A stretch of 49,464 bases of DNA. Source: Pelagophyceae sp. CCMP2097. Lineage: Eukaryota; Sar; Pelagophyceae. The notes beneath the pieces were generated by a model, which saw nothing but the letters and a program-made list of their open reading frames with translations, was not told the origin of the DNA and searched no databases. The stretch lies in contig MU657173.1 in the NCBI GenBank assembly GCA_026770575.1, positions 577,012 through 626,475 of the forward strand, written 5' to 3'. The stretch's first letter is position 1; each line of letters opens with the position of its first letter. The position numbers and the translations under genes are program-made. Shown one piece after another: positions 20,201-31,191 of the stretch.

Positions 20201-22513
20201 TCATGGCCATCGGGCGGTCTTTCGAGGAGACTCTGCAAAAGGCGGTGCGGATGGCGCACCCGAACTTGGACGGGCTGGAGGGGTCTTTCAACAACGCGAA
20301 GACTGTCAAGGAGAAGGATTCGGTGGCGTACTACCACGAGCTCGACGAGTCGATGCGCGTGCCGCACGACCAGCGCCTCTTCGCGGTGCAAGCCGCGTTT
20401 GAAGCCGGGTACACGGTGGACCGCGTCCACGAACTGACGAGGATCGACAAGTGGTTTCTGTCGAAAATGCGCAGGATCGCCCAACTGAAAAAGGTCGTCG
20501 CCCAAGGCGTTTCCGGCACGGGGCCAGAGGCTTTAGGCGAACAAGCTCTGCGGACGCTGAAGCAGGCCGGCTTTTCAGATGTCCAGTTGGGTCGGTACTT
20601 GAAGTGCCCCGAGGCGCGAGTCCGCCGCGCCCGCTTGTCCGTGGGCGTGCGCCCCGTGACCAAGCAGATCGACACTCTGGCTGCGGAATTCCCGGCGCGG
20701 ACGAATTATTTGTACATGACGTACCACGGCGACGAGGACGACGTGACGCCCGACGACCGGGCAGTGATCGTTTTGGGCTGTGGGGCCTACTCGATTGGAT
20801 CCTCCGTGGAATTCGACTGGTCCGCAGTCTCCTGCGTGCGCCAGTGCCGCGCCTCCGGCTACCGGGCGATTGTCATCAACTACAACCCGGAGACGGTTTC
20901 GACCGACTACGACGTCTCCGACCGCTTATATTTTGAGGAACTCTCTTTAGAGCGAGTCTTAGACATTTACGAGCGCGAGCAGGCCTGGGGCCTCATCGTC
21001 TCCGTCGGCGGCCAGATTCCGAACAATCTGGCAAAGCCTTTGCATGATCGCGGCGTGCACATTTTGGGCACTTCGCCCGTGGACATTGAGCGTGCCGAGG
21101 ACCGCCACAAGTTTTCGGCCATGCTCGACGAAATCGGCGTCGACCAGCCGCCCTGGCGCGAGCTCCAATCCATCGCCGACGCCACGGGCTTTGCAGACGA
21201 GGTGCGTCGTCTGGGTTTGGCGGGGTGCCGAGGTGTCATTTTTTGGCACCAACTTCTTCTTCTTCTGTTATGCACTCCAATGAGGCTGCCAACTTGTTTC
21301 GCCCGACTTGTTTCGCCGATTCGCCCATGGCGCCCCTTAGGTCGGTTACCCGGTCCTTGTTCGCCCTTCCTTTGTGCTCTCTGGCGCGGCGATGAACGTG
21401 GCCTCTTGCGAGTCGGAGCTCTCCAAATTTTTGACCATGGCATCCGACGTCTCCCCCGACCACCCCGTCGTCGTCTCAAAGTTCATCAAGCACGCAAAGG
21501 AGATTGAGTTCGACGCCGTCGCCTCGGACGGCATCATCCTCAACTACGCCATCTCGGAGCACGTCGAGAACGCGGGCGTGCATTCCGGCGACGCGACGCT
21601 CGTGCTGCCCGCGCAGAAACTCTACGTCCAGACCCAAAAGCAGGTCAAGGTCATCGCGGCCAAGATCGCCAGGGCGCTGAACATCACCGGTCCCTTCAAC
21701 ATCCAGTTGATGGCTCGCGAGAATGAGGTCAAGGTCATCGAGTGCAACCTGCGCGCGTCGCGGTCGTTCCCGTTCCTCTCCAAAACGCTCAATGCCAACT
21801 TCATCTCCCTCGCGACGCGCGTCATGCTCGGCGTGCCGGCGAAGCCGTACGTCATCTCGATGATGGACATTGATTACGTCGCCGTGAAAGCGGCCATGTT
21901 CTCCTTTACGCGACTCCGCGGCGCGGACCCGACCCTCGGCGTCGAGATGGCGTCGACGGGCGAAGTCGCGTGCATGGGCGCCGACGTCTACGCCGCTTCG
22001 CTGCTGGCGCTGCGGTCGACGGGCATGCGCCTGCCCACGCTGGCCGACGCAAAGGCGGGCAAAGCAGTCTTCCTGGCAGGGCCTCTACTGTGCGAGTGCG
22101 CACGGCAGCTCGCCGACATGGGCTTCCAGATCCTGGCCTCGCCGGGCACGGCCATGGCCATTGAGGCCGAGGGCGTCAAGGTGACTTGCGTCTCTGAAGA
22201 GACGTCGTGGGCCAAGGCCGTCGTGGCGCTGATTGCTTCAGATGACATCGTCTTCTGCATCAACATCCCTTCCGCTTCCACGGACCCGAACAACCCGGAA
22301 ATGCGTCCGAAGGATCGCAAGGTCGCCGACCCGGACGCGGTCACGAATGGCTACTTAGTGCGCCGCGCGGCCATCGACTTTGGAGTGGGCTTGATCACCA
22401 ACGACAAGTGCGCCGTCCTCTTCACCGAGGCGCTGCAGCGGTCCTTCGCGCCGCAGGAAGGGTCCGGCATTCCGCGCCACATGGACGAGTACTACGCGGG
22501 CGCGTTCCAGTGA
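17222..22513 (+). CDS. Glutamine-hydrolysing carbamoyl-phosphate synthase (GATase-CPSase fusion), spliced
   Basis: Makes carbamoyl phosphate from glutamine, bicarbonate and two ATP for pyrimidine or arginine/urea-type metabolism. Eight exons read continuously. The first ends at 17314 with ATLVLDNG. The others are 17394-17549, 17601-17675, 17735-18317, 18496-18625, 18802-21201 and 21341-22513; the first coding ATG is upstream of 17222 and unseen. The GATase shows [21 protein letters not shown] (nucleophile Cys) and QFHPEAAGG (His, Glu). The first synthetase half begins [21 protein letters not shown]. The second begins [20 protein letters not shown] and continues through [18 protein letters not shown]. 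An MGS-like domain ([12 protein letters not shown] onward) ends the protein. No dihydroorotase or aspartate transcarbamoylase follows, unlike animal CAD. Whether it is the pyrimidine or the mitochondrial isoform needs the missing N-terminus. Confidence 0.93.
21202..21340 (+). other. Intron carrying a dispersed sequence tag
   Basis: This 139-nt intron (GAG|GTGCGT...CCTTAG|GTC) interrupts the second ATP-grasp of the carbamoyl-phosphate synthase. Its segment at about 21250-21295 (cttcttcttctgttatgcac tccaatgaggctgcc) resembles intergenic DNA at about 39593-39640, so it looks like part of a repeat family. Confidence 0.65.
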
Positions 22514-23314
22514 GGTGAGGCTTGATCCAGTAAAAGGCTTGATCCAGTACAACCCAAAAGTGAAGGGCCCCGCCGACCGCAGCACGGCGACCACGGCCGA
22601 GGCCGCGCGGCCCGGCGCCGCCCGCAACCCCCGCCGCGGATCTTTTGCCTCTGCCAAAGCGCCTTTTGCCTCTGCCAGCGCCTCTGCGGCTCTTAAGCTC
22701 CTCGTTTCGCGCCTCCGGATCGCTAAAAGATCATGCAAGGCAAAAAAAAAAGGGGAGGGGCTCTCTACGTGAGCGGAGCGGGGAGAAGTTAAAGCGGTGA
22801 GGCGCGAGGGTTGATTATTTATATCCCGGGAAAGACTGTCGCAGACGCGGACAGTAGACCGGGCTGGCCGCCGGCCCGAAGCAGGAGCGACGATCGGGGT
22901 CGTCCGCCTCACTGAATGGAACCCCGGTCGGTTTTAGACAGCACCGAAGTCTGCCGGCTGGTATAGTCTTCCGGCGGCTCATTTCGAGGGCGGGCGGGCC
23001 TTGTTCTCGCACGTCAAGCGGTAGCTACTACTACAATTGTACTAGTACTAGGAATTCCTAGAGCGGAAACCAAAAGTTATCGAAAAGATCGAGGATTGCC
23101 CAGAGCGTCGTAGCTGCGGCCCGTCACGGTTTCCGACGTTTCTCGGCCCTGAGTCTGGTGCAGCTGCGCCCCCAACGCCAAGGCCCCGCGCCCGGCTCCG
23201 TCGTGGCGCGCCCCGCGTCGCAGCGCGCGCCCCGAAGAGCGGCACCCCGTCGGTCGTCCTGACGAGGCCGGCCTCGAAGCGGGCACTCTCCCTTCTCTCA
23301 GAGAGGGTTAAAGG
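22514..23314. other. Intergenic region with a repeat copy upstream of formin
   Basis: No gene is visible. The stretch starts with a tandem duplication (aggcttgatccagta, 22518-22551). It holds dispersed repeat copy A at 22797-23010 and a short palindromic patch around 23030-23055 (tacaattgtactagtactagg). Confidence 0.5.
22797..23010 (-). repeat. TATA-bearing dispersed repeat, copy A
   Basis: Read on the minus strand it matches 37745-37975 on the plus strand. Shared blocks are cgccctcgaaatgagccgcc, ggttccattcagtgagg and gggccggcggccagcccgg, plus a TATA-like ggatataaataatc near one end. A partial third copy lies at about 16461-16500. Confidence 0.88.
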
Positions 23315-26300
23315 ATGGCGGCGTTCGCGGGCGACATCGACGTCTTCACGCGCAGCACGTACGTCTGCCCTGTCGAGCGCCCGCCCCGCCCCGCGCGGAA
23401 ACGCCGACGGGTGATGAAAGTGATGCACGCGCGCGTCGCCACACTTTGCCTCCAAACAGGGGCGTGCACTGGGGCGGCAAGTGGGTCGCGGCGCGCGGCA
23501 CGGTGCGCCTTTGCGTCTCCGACCGGAAGTCGACTGCGAGGGTAGGTTGTGGGCGCGGTCTTCAAGACTGTTGGGATTGACGTAAAATACGACAAAACTG
23601 TCCTCCTCAATGAAGACTCTCGCGTGCGCGCGACGCGCGAAAAGGACCGGCCGTACTGCGTCTCGGTGCACAACTTCAACGGGGCCTCGAGGAGTAACCG
23701 GACCTTTGACTGCAAGAACGAGTTTGGCTTGGCGACGTGGCAGCGACTCCTCGCCCAAGCCATCGCCTCTACAAAGTGGGGCGCCGGCGACGCGCTGGCG
23801 TCCGTGCGGAGTCTTACTTTACTGACCCGGATGGCAGACGCGCATCCCGCGTCGCCGACGTACGAAGCAGAAGCTGTTTTTCAAAACGACGCGAAACCGC
23901 CTTTGATCCATGCGCTCCCGCCAAAGAGCCAGGCGCATTTGCGGTGGCGCCGGGCGTTTCAGCACGTGGCCGTGCAGGTGCTGTCGCGCAGGCGCGCGGA
24001 GAGGGGTTATACGAACTTTGAACTGTATAAACTGCAATCCCAGCTCAGGGACGTGGCGCGCAAGTCTCGGAGGAACTTACTCTTCAAAATGAAGCGCATC
24101 ATCATGACCTGCGTCTTCGACAAGGCAAAGGCGGAGCGGCTTTTAGAGTCGCTGCAAATGGCGACTCTGACAGCTGCGAAGAAGCAGGGTTTAACAATTG
24201 ATTTGGACGCCGAGTTCACCGCACCCGCCTCATTCCGCAACGCCCAGTCCATCGACCTCCGCAACGCGCCCAAGCCGACGCAGACGCAGCAGCAGCGGGC
24301 GAATTCCGATGGCGCGTCGCTGTTCCGAGCCGGGTTGACGAGGATGTTGGCGCGCGACCGAGTCTTACCGACTCTGGTCAAGACTGTCCAGCACTTTTCG
24401 AGTAAGGAAAAGGTCGGCGTCGCCGACGCCGTGCGCTGCATGTACATTGGCAACGTCATGGAGACTCTGTTGCAACTGCCCGGCGGCCTGGCGGCCCTAT
24501 TACTCGAGCCTCGGGAACGGTTCTATTTCCGAAAGCTCTGCGCAAGCACTCTCCTGTGCAGGATCCCAATCGTGTCGAAGCACATCCTGGACATGCTCGC
24601 GGCTTTAGCGGTGCTGCCCGACGAACGCTTGGACGGGTTTTCGGTGGTGGCCAACATCCTCCGCGAGGTCGACGATGCGGCATCTTGGGAAGGGAAATGC
24701 TGCTCGCCCCTCCCTTTAATGGCCGCGCCGGGCGCCACCGTCGCCGGGGCCCCGCCGCCGTTTGGAGCTTTAGCTCAATTTCTGATCGCGGCGCCGGAGC
24801 ACGGGGACGCTCTACGGAGTGCGGCTTTAGATCTCTTCGCGTGCTTGGTCTCGCACGTCCAGGTCCACCGCGGCCGCGGCGAGGCGCTCTGGATGCAGGC
24901 GCAGCTGATGCACGCCATTCGATGCGTGGTGCCTCTCTCGAAAAGGGATGCTGAGGACTGCAAGCACGCCTGCCCCCCGGCCGTCGCTTTAGCGGCGCAG
25001 CTGCAGCGGGATTCGGAGGGCGAGGGCGAGCAGCAGGCGATGCTCCGCATCTCCGTCGACTGCTTTTTAGACACGTGGGATTCTCGATTGCTGGATGAAT
25101 CTGATGAATTACAAGACTTGTCAGACGTCCTCGACGCAGACGACTCCACCGTCCGGATTTTGATCCTGGGCGACCGAGTCAAGCGCGCCGCTCTCCTCCT
25201 CGCCGACGCGGACGTGGATGCTGTGGTGGAGGCGTTTGGGGGTGATCTTGACAAAGCATCTCAGAACTGGGCCGCGCACGCCCACGGCGTCCGACTCCCG
25301 CAAACGACGCAGGCCATGCACAAGCTCGCCGTCCGGTCGGGAGCCGTGCCGCCGCCGCTCGTGCCGAGGCGCGAGGCCGCTTTAGACGGCGCAGAGAGCC
25401 TCGCCGTCCAAGCGGCCGCGGCGACGGCCGAATCCAAGCCCTCTTTCGAGAGTGTGAAGAATGACCCCGTCTACTCCAAGTTCTTCAAGATGCTGCGGAT
25501 GCACGTGCCCCGAGCGGCGGTGGCCGCGAGGATGGTGGGGGACGGTCTAGATCCATCGATTTTAGAAGGCGGCGAAGCGGCCCCGGCGCCCGTGGTGCAG
25601 CTGGCAGTCGAGGCGGCGATCAAGGACGACGCAAAGTACGTGAAATACTTTAAGATGCTCCGGATGCACATCCCGAAAGCGGCAGTCCAGATGCAAATGA
25701 CCCAGGCAGGTCTCGACCCCCAGATCCTAGACGCCGACCCGGAAGCTGCCGCCGACGCTGTGCTGGCGGCTTTCAAGCCGGTTGAGAAGAAGGCCGAGGG
25801 GCCGGCTCTGAGGGATGACCCAAAGTATTCGAAATACTTCAAGATGCTCGCTATGCACGTCCCCAAGATGGCAGTCGCCGCCAGAATGACGGGCGACGGC
25901 TTGGACGCTTCGATTTTAGACGTCGACCCCGCCGAACCGGCGCCCCTCGCCGGAAATCTTGCACCCAAGGCGAAAGTGGTGGTGGACGCGGGTCCGCCGC
26001 GCGGCTGCGCCGTCGCTCCCTCAGGACCTGTGAGGAAGATCTTTTTGGACGTGCTCACGGATGCAGAGGGCACGTGCTGGGCGCAGGACGGCAAGAAGGT
26101 TTATCTTGATACTGCGGCTCTGGCGCAGCTCGAGGCCGATTTCGTGCCTCCGCCTCGCCGAAACGAACTCTCGCAAGCCGACGCTGCAGCCGCCAGGTCG
26201 GTGGCGCGCGCCGACGAGGAGTCTTCGCAGGCGAAGAAGTCGCTTCGGTCTTTGGCTACCGAAGCGATTGGCGGGAAGAAGGCCTTTTCTTTGAATTTGT

Positions 26301-27505
26301 TGAAATCGTCGCTGAAGATGGACAATGAGGTTCTCGCGCAAGCCATCTCCAGTCTCGACTTGGACGGCCGCACGTTTCAAGGCAACCTCCCACGGCTCTC
26401 GACGCTTTACAACATGCTGGCTTCAGCAGACGACTTGGAGGCCATTCTGCCGCTGGCGATGGACGTCAAGGTGCATGAGAATCTAGACGACGTCTCAAAG
26501 TTTTTTGTCGCTCTGGTCCGAGTCCCGCGGCCGCGCCTCAAGGTCCTCGCTCTCTGGCTGGCGGAGACGTTGGTGGATCGAGCGGCGGACGCTGCGTCCA
26601 CGTTGAAAGCCTTGACCGAGGCGGCCAACGCCGCAAAAGCGTCCACGGCGCTGAAACGCGTCTTGGGCGCCGTCTGCGCCGTCTCCAACTTCCTGAACCA
26701 CAAGACTGCTCGCGCGAATGTCGCCGGGGTGAAGGTCTCTTCACTTTTGAAGTTGCAACAGACGAGGACGACGAAAGCGACCAAGCATCGAGATCTGCTC
26801 CAATACATGACGCAGTTCTCCGGCGTCGACGCGGACGTTTTACGAGACGAGCTCCCGGCGGAGACGCTTCGGTTGGCCTTGACAGGTTTACCGCCCACGG
26901 AATTGAAGATGGAGGTGGCCAAGATCCGGCAAGAGAGGGTCTCCGTCGTCGCGGAGGCCGAGGCGATCGCCAAAGACGGGGACTTAAATGCCTCTGACCG
27001 CGCTCGGAAGATTGCGGCGGACGCTGCGGTTGCTCTTTTGGACTTGGACGCTGCGGTTCAAGCCATGGACGAGTCCATCGATGCCTGCTTCTCCCACTTC
27101 GGCGAGGCCCCAACCACCGCCGCAGACGAGTTCCTCCGCGATTTGGAATCTTTTACCGCCGCGTATTGCGCTGCGGCTGAGCATCTCGCGGAGACGAGGC
27201 AACGAGCGGTACAAAGAGACCACTTGGCGGCGAAGAAGCTCGCCCGAGAGGCCGAGCGCTTGAAGTTGCAAGACGCGCGCGAGGCCAAGGCCAAGTTGTC
27301 GGCGATGCAGCCGGCTGGGGGTGGGTGGACGGCGAGTGGGGCGCAAGAGCGCAAACGGCTGCCGGGCGTCACCGACGCGCAGCGGGAAGTCGCCCCGGCC
27401 GCGACGGTCGACGACTGGCGCGCGCGCATGATGGTCCGCGGCGGCCGCGCCGAGTCGCGCTACGGCGGGGACTTCGAGGGAGATGGTTTCGAGTGGGACG
27501 ACTGA
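23315..27505 (+). CDS. Formin (PH-like, FH3 and FH2 domains; no FH1)
   Basis: Formins nucleate and elongate actin filaments through a dimeric FH2 ring. From 23549 one frame of 1318 codons runs to 27505. A PH-like start (GGKWVAARG, then VHNFNGASRS, NEFGLATWQRLL) spans about 23430-23770. An armadillo-like FH3 region follows (MYIGNVMETLLQLPGG, FRKLCASTLLC). At about 25455-25925 lie three repeats of a WASH/CCDC53-like motif (FKMLRMHVPRAAV, FKMLRMHIPKAAV, FKMLAMHVPKMAV). FH2 occupies about 26030-27290, with LLKSSLKMDNEVLAQAI, VCAVSNFLNHKTARANVAGVK and LLQYMTQFS. No poly-proline FH1 precedes FH2. The N-terminus needs at least one very short intron (ACG|GTGCGC...GGGTAG|GTT, 23503-23545, 43 nt). The ATG at 23315 is the likely start, though the join of its exon is unresolved. 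Confidence 0.9.
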
Positions 27506-28211
27506 GCTTTCGAACCGCGCGTCCTCTTCGCGCGGCCCTCGCACTTGTCGTGCGGCCCTCGCGCTTTGCGCGGCCACCCTGGGTCGCGCGGACGCTGCGC
27601 GACCATCGCGGCCGACTGCACTTTCAAGTCGTGAACGTCGCAACAATCCACCCACCCGAGACATTTGCCATCCTAATTGACACCCTTGACCGACCGCAGC
27701 TGCTCGCGGGAGTGCACCACGCGAGTGCATGCCCACAAAGAGAGAGCCCTCGATGCCCACAAAGATGCGACATTCAAATCATAGACCTCGGCGCTCTTCG
27801 AAGCTTGAGACTCCGCCCAAAGGCTGACGCCGTCGGGGCCTCTGTGCCGCGAGCCCGGGAATGTCTATGCCCCCCCCCACATAGAGTCCGCTGCCACGCG
27901 GAGATGCCCCGTGGTGGAGGTGCCCAGAGTACCCAGAGTCGAGTGGCCATCCGCGAGCCGCGCAAAACAGCGCCGCTCGGGGCGGCGCAGCAAGCGCCGG
28001 AGAGAAAATGGATTTAATGACATGCGGTTAGTAGTCCACCCCGGCCGGGTGCCCGCGGCGGCGCGGCCCGCCACTCGTTTGGCTCGGTCGGCCGCCGGCG
28101 GCCGTGCGCCGTTGCACGTTTATCGCCTTTTGAGCTTCGGCGGCAGTTGGCGGCCAGTGTCGAGGTGTCCGCGTGCCTTGCCGGCCGCGTGCGCCTCGCC
28201 TCGCCGCTTGG
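27506..28211. other. Spacer between formin and RPABC4
   Basis: Frames here are compositional and match nothing. There is a local tandem duplication near 27725-27770 (tgcccacaaagag / tgcccacaaagat) and a run of nine C at about 27872. The 3' UTRs of the convergent formin and RPABC4 genes probably occupy the ends. Confidence 0.4.
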
Positions 28212-28394
28212 CTATCGCGCCTCGAACTGGATCAGTCGCTTGGTGCGGACCTTGTAGAGGATTCGGTAGCCGCAGTACTTGCATCGCACGGCATCGCGCG
28301 CTTTGATCACGTTCTCGCCGCCGCAGTCGCCGCAGACGTACTTGACGCCCGCCGGGCCGGAGAGCTCCTCGTCGCCGCCCGCGCCGTCGGCCAT
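28212..28394 (-). CDS. RNA polymerases I, II and III subunit RPABC4 (Rpb12/POLR2K)
   Basis: This 60-residue zinc-ribbon subunit is shared by all three nuclear RNA polymerases and helps bridge the two large subunits. The sequence has the full signature: [18 protein letters not shown], then [18 protein letters not shown], then the conserved end QFEAR. The four zinc Cys are present as two CxxC pairs. The length matches the family, and the ATG at 28394 is the only sensible start. It has no intron and lies head to head with the RPA43-like gene, with 78 bp between start codons. Confidence 0.96.
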   Translation of the reverse strand: MADGAGGDEELSGPAGVKYVCGDCGGENVIKARDAVRCKYCGYRILYKVRTKRLIQFEAR

Positions 28395-28472
28395 CGTGCC
28401 TGCGCGAACGTCGGCGAAATATCGCCAAAGAGCTTTGTATCGACGAAATTGGCGCCGCGGCGACGAGACGCC
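28395..28472. promoter_or_regulatory. 78-bp bidirectional promoter region
   Basis: Only 78 bp separate the start codons of two RNA polymerase subunit genes read in opposite directions. Any promoter must be shared or overlapping. I see no TATA box; the segment contains caaagagctttgta, a short near-palindrome (28426-28439). Confidence 0.6.
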
Positions 28473-29444
28473 ATGAAGAAGCGGCGGACGGAGCGCGCAA
28501 ACGCGCTGGAGACGTCGGCCTTCAAGAAGATGTCGCTCCACGCGCACTTCGTACAAACCGGCGCCTTGTTTCGTCCAGGCGTCGGGCCCCTCTCTCGCAG
28601 TGTTTCGGCCCGACGTTGCGACCGTAGGCGCTGCTGCCGCACTGCCTCGACGACGTCCGCGTCCACATCTTCGAGCTGTAGCGAAGCGGCGTCCCCTATA
28701 GCAATGCCTCTTGCGGAGGCGCGGCGCTTGGCGCGGGCGCGCGGCCACTGCGTCGACGGTCACACGGCGTCGACGGTCCCACGGATTCGATAGGCTCCAA
28801 GAGCTCCTGATGCGGTACCACGCCACTCTCGGCGGTGTCCCGATCTCGCTCGCCGACATTACTCTCGCGCCGGGGAGCAAATATGGGCGCATCATCGACG
28901 GTGGGCAGCCGGCGTTGCAAGACAACCCGAGAGCCGACGCGGACCCGAGAGGGTCTGAGACGGACGCGAGACAGTCCCTAGACTCTACAGTCCCTCAACG
29001 GACCTTGTACGGTCCCTGGACGGACGCTCTACGGTCCTTGGACTGGCCCTCTACAGTCCCTCACCCTCTCCAGTCTTCCGGGCCCACGCCTCTGAGCCCG
29101 GCCGCTCAGGCGACGCGCACGTGCACGTGGACGTACGGCTAAACGCGCACGTGTTTTGCCCAAAGGTTGGTCACCAGATTCAGGCTCGGGTGAACAAGGC
29201 CGCCCCAATGTTCGTCGGCTTGCTCGTCCACGGCCTCTTCAACGCGTCAATCGAGAAGAGCGAGATGGCGGGCCTCGAGTTTGACGAAAACGGCGAGCGA
29301 TGGCGCGACGACGCCAACTTGAGCGTCGGCGTGGGGGCGCTCTGCGTGTTTGAAATCCTCAAGACGCACCACAACAACGGAGTATTCTCCCTCGACGGCA
29401 AGTTCGTCCGGCTCCTAGAGGCCGCGCCCGAGGCAAAGGCGTGA
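28473..29444 (+). CDS. RPA43-like RNA polymerase I stalk subunit (Rpb7 family), three or more exons
   Basis: RPA43 forms the stalk of RNA polymerase I and takes part in recruiting the enzyme to rRNA genes. The ATG at 28473 starts a basic N-terminus, then [14 protein letters not shown]. After an intron, [15 protein letters not shown] (about 28636) and a further exon with [18 protein letters not shown] form the Rpb7-like tip domain. The last exon, after an acceptor ending CTCTCCAG near 29084, reads [17 protein letters not shown], then [14 protein letters not shown]. This matches the RPA43 OB domain rather than Rpb7 or Rpc25. The protein ends with [19 protein letters not shown] at 29444. The intron at about 28902-29084 is filled with imperfect repeats. 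Confidence 0.8.
28925..29080 (+). repeat. Imperfect tandem repeats inside the RPA43 intron
   Basis: The intron consists largely of diverged short units: gagggtctgagacggacgcg, then several acggtccctggac / ctctacagtccctc variants. It looks like expansion of a unit of about 15-20 bp by slippage or unequal exchange. Confidence 0.7.
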
Positions 29445-29465
29445 CATCCGAAAGAAACCGTCGCA

Positions 29466-30891
29466 TTAACTCACAACTTTAGTCGACACATTTGTCGCTG
29501 ACACTTTTGTCGCTGACACTTTTGTCGCAAACCCGGCAATGTGCGGCGCGAGCAGAAAGTGCGGCGGCCACGGCGGCGCGCGGCCGACGCCCTCGAGCAC
29601 GAATCGGTCGAGATTGATGTTGGCAGCGCCTAGTCGTCGCCCTCAAAACGGCTTGCCATATGGGCCTTTCCCCTGCCTTGGTCCGAGGGTTGCGCCACCC
29701 GGACGCGGCGCCGCGCCGAACGTGGCTTCGAGGATCTTTTGCGGGTCGCGTTGCAGGTGGCAGTTGCCGGCGCCCAAGACCTGCGGGAGATGGTTCTGGT
29801 GGCGAGATATATTCCGAGTCGGCACTCAATTCCTTCCTTCTTTAGATCATATGATAGAGGCCGCATTTGGAGACAGACCTGCAAGGGCTCCGTGGCGATT
29901 TGCGCGGCGGCGAGGAGGTGCCAGTCTTTCGGGGCCGCGACGTGTTCGACGAATACGAAACGGCCGCCGGGCGCGAGGACTCGCCTATTAGGACAGTCGG
30001 ACCGGAGAGAGGAACCGGAGAGAGGCAACGGAGAGAGGCACGTCGAGAGGGGACCGCATCGCGACCCCGTGCCTCTTTCCCCTCGGTCGGTCCTCTTTCT
30101 GATTGCCGCGGTGTGGCGCCGCTTCTGACCGGACCTCGCGCAGCGTCTGCTGGACGTTGCCAACTGAACATAGCACCATGGTCGCGACGACGCAGTCCAC
30201 GCTTTCATCCGGGAGCGGGATGGCCTCGGCGACGCCGTGGATGACCGTGAACGACTTGGCCTTCGCGTCGATGGCGGCGTCCTCTGCGTACGATCGAAAC
30301 GCGTCGTTTGGCTCTAAAGCAAGCACCCTCGGCACTTTACTAGCATAATACCGCAAGTTTGGACCCGCACCGACGCCGAGCTCCAGGACCGTTCGAGTGC
30401 CCGCGGGCCTAGCGTCCGCGTCCGCCGCCGTCCCGCCGGCGCGCATCTCTGTTTATCCCGGCGGCGGTTTTCCAAGACGCGGCCGCTCACATTGAGTCAA
30501 ACAGCCTCTTCTTCGTGGCGATTACGTCGGGTCGCCGCTCGTAGTCGGCCATGCCGAGGGCCATGACTTTTGCAAAGGTGGCGTCTGCCTCGATGGCGGC
30601 GCCACCGTTATCGAACTTTGAAACGCTCAAGGCTGCACCGAGGCACGCCCCACAGGCGCACGCCACCGCGCGCCGGCCGATGCCGCCCGGCGCGGGCGCG
30701 GCGTCGGCCGCCCGCCGGGCGTCCGTCGCGGCCTTGGTGCGCGCCGCCGGCCGCAAGACGAGCGAAGCCCGTTTGCCATTGTCCGAATTTCCTCCCGACA
30801 CGCTCCGCGACGCGCCCCGCGCCGTGGGCCGCATTCGTAGGCCCGAGACGGCGCAGGCGAGAACCAGCGTGAGGGCCGTCCGTCGCGCCAT
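29466..30891 (-). CDS. METTL7-like SAM methyltransferase with organelle-type leader, five exons
   Basis: METTL7 enzymes are membrane-associated methyltransferases that act on thiols in animals. The ATG at 30891 gives a hydrophobic leader (MARRTALTLVLACAVSGLRM), then a Ser/Arg/Ala stretch typical of transit peptides and a second hydrophobic patch. Exon 1 ends KKRLFDSM. The next exon gives PAGTRTVLELGVGAGPNLRYY (SAM motif I), LPDESVDCVVATMVLCSV and REVR. RVLAPGGRFVFVEHVAAP follows, then ATEPLQ, then VLGAGNCHLQRDPQKILEA. All junctions restore frame and family order. The last intron (29630-29716) appears to use a GC donor (G|GCGCGG). The tail repeats ATKVS because of a 15-bp tandem duplication. 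Plastid targeting is inference. Confidence 0.85.
29482..29529 (-). repeat. 15-bp tandem duplication in the METTL7-like C-terminus
   Basis: The unit gtcgctgacactttt occurs twice in full, with partial copies at each side. It encodes ATKVSATKVSATNVS at the extreme C-terminus, so the repeat has lengthened the protein. Confidence 0.85.
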
Positions 30892-31191
30892 GGTTGCGGT
30901 CTCCGGAGCGATCCCGAACGAGACCCGTTCGAGCTTGATGAACTGAAGATTTGTTCTCAGTTTGAGGCTCAACCTGAAAAATCTTGCGGGTTTTCTTTCT
31001 GGAAGTTCAGCAAATTTAGCGACATCGTGTGTCGTCACTTTTGCGGCCCGCCGCGCGGGTGCGCCGCATCCCAGGGACGCCGGCGGGTGCACGGACTCCT
31101 CTGGTGGGCATACTTTGGCGCCACCCTTTGTCGGCCACCCTCGACAAGGCCCGGCACGTGCTGCCTCGGCGACGGCCGGCCCCGGGCCGCG
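30892..31191. promoter_or_regulatory. Divergent intergenic region, METTL7-like / EGLN-like
   Basis: These 300 bp lie between divergent start codons. An AT-richer patch at 30940-31025 (ttcagtttgaggctcaacct) separates GC-rich flanks. I cannot identify defined promoter elements. Confidence 0.35.

Noticed and set aside
30570..30946. Plus-strand frames opposite the METTL7-like leader
   Set aside because: The minus strand forms a leader that splices exactly to the SAM domain; the plus frames match nothing.
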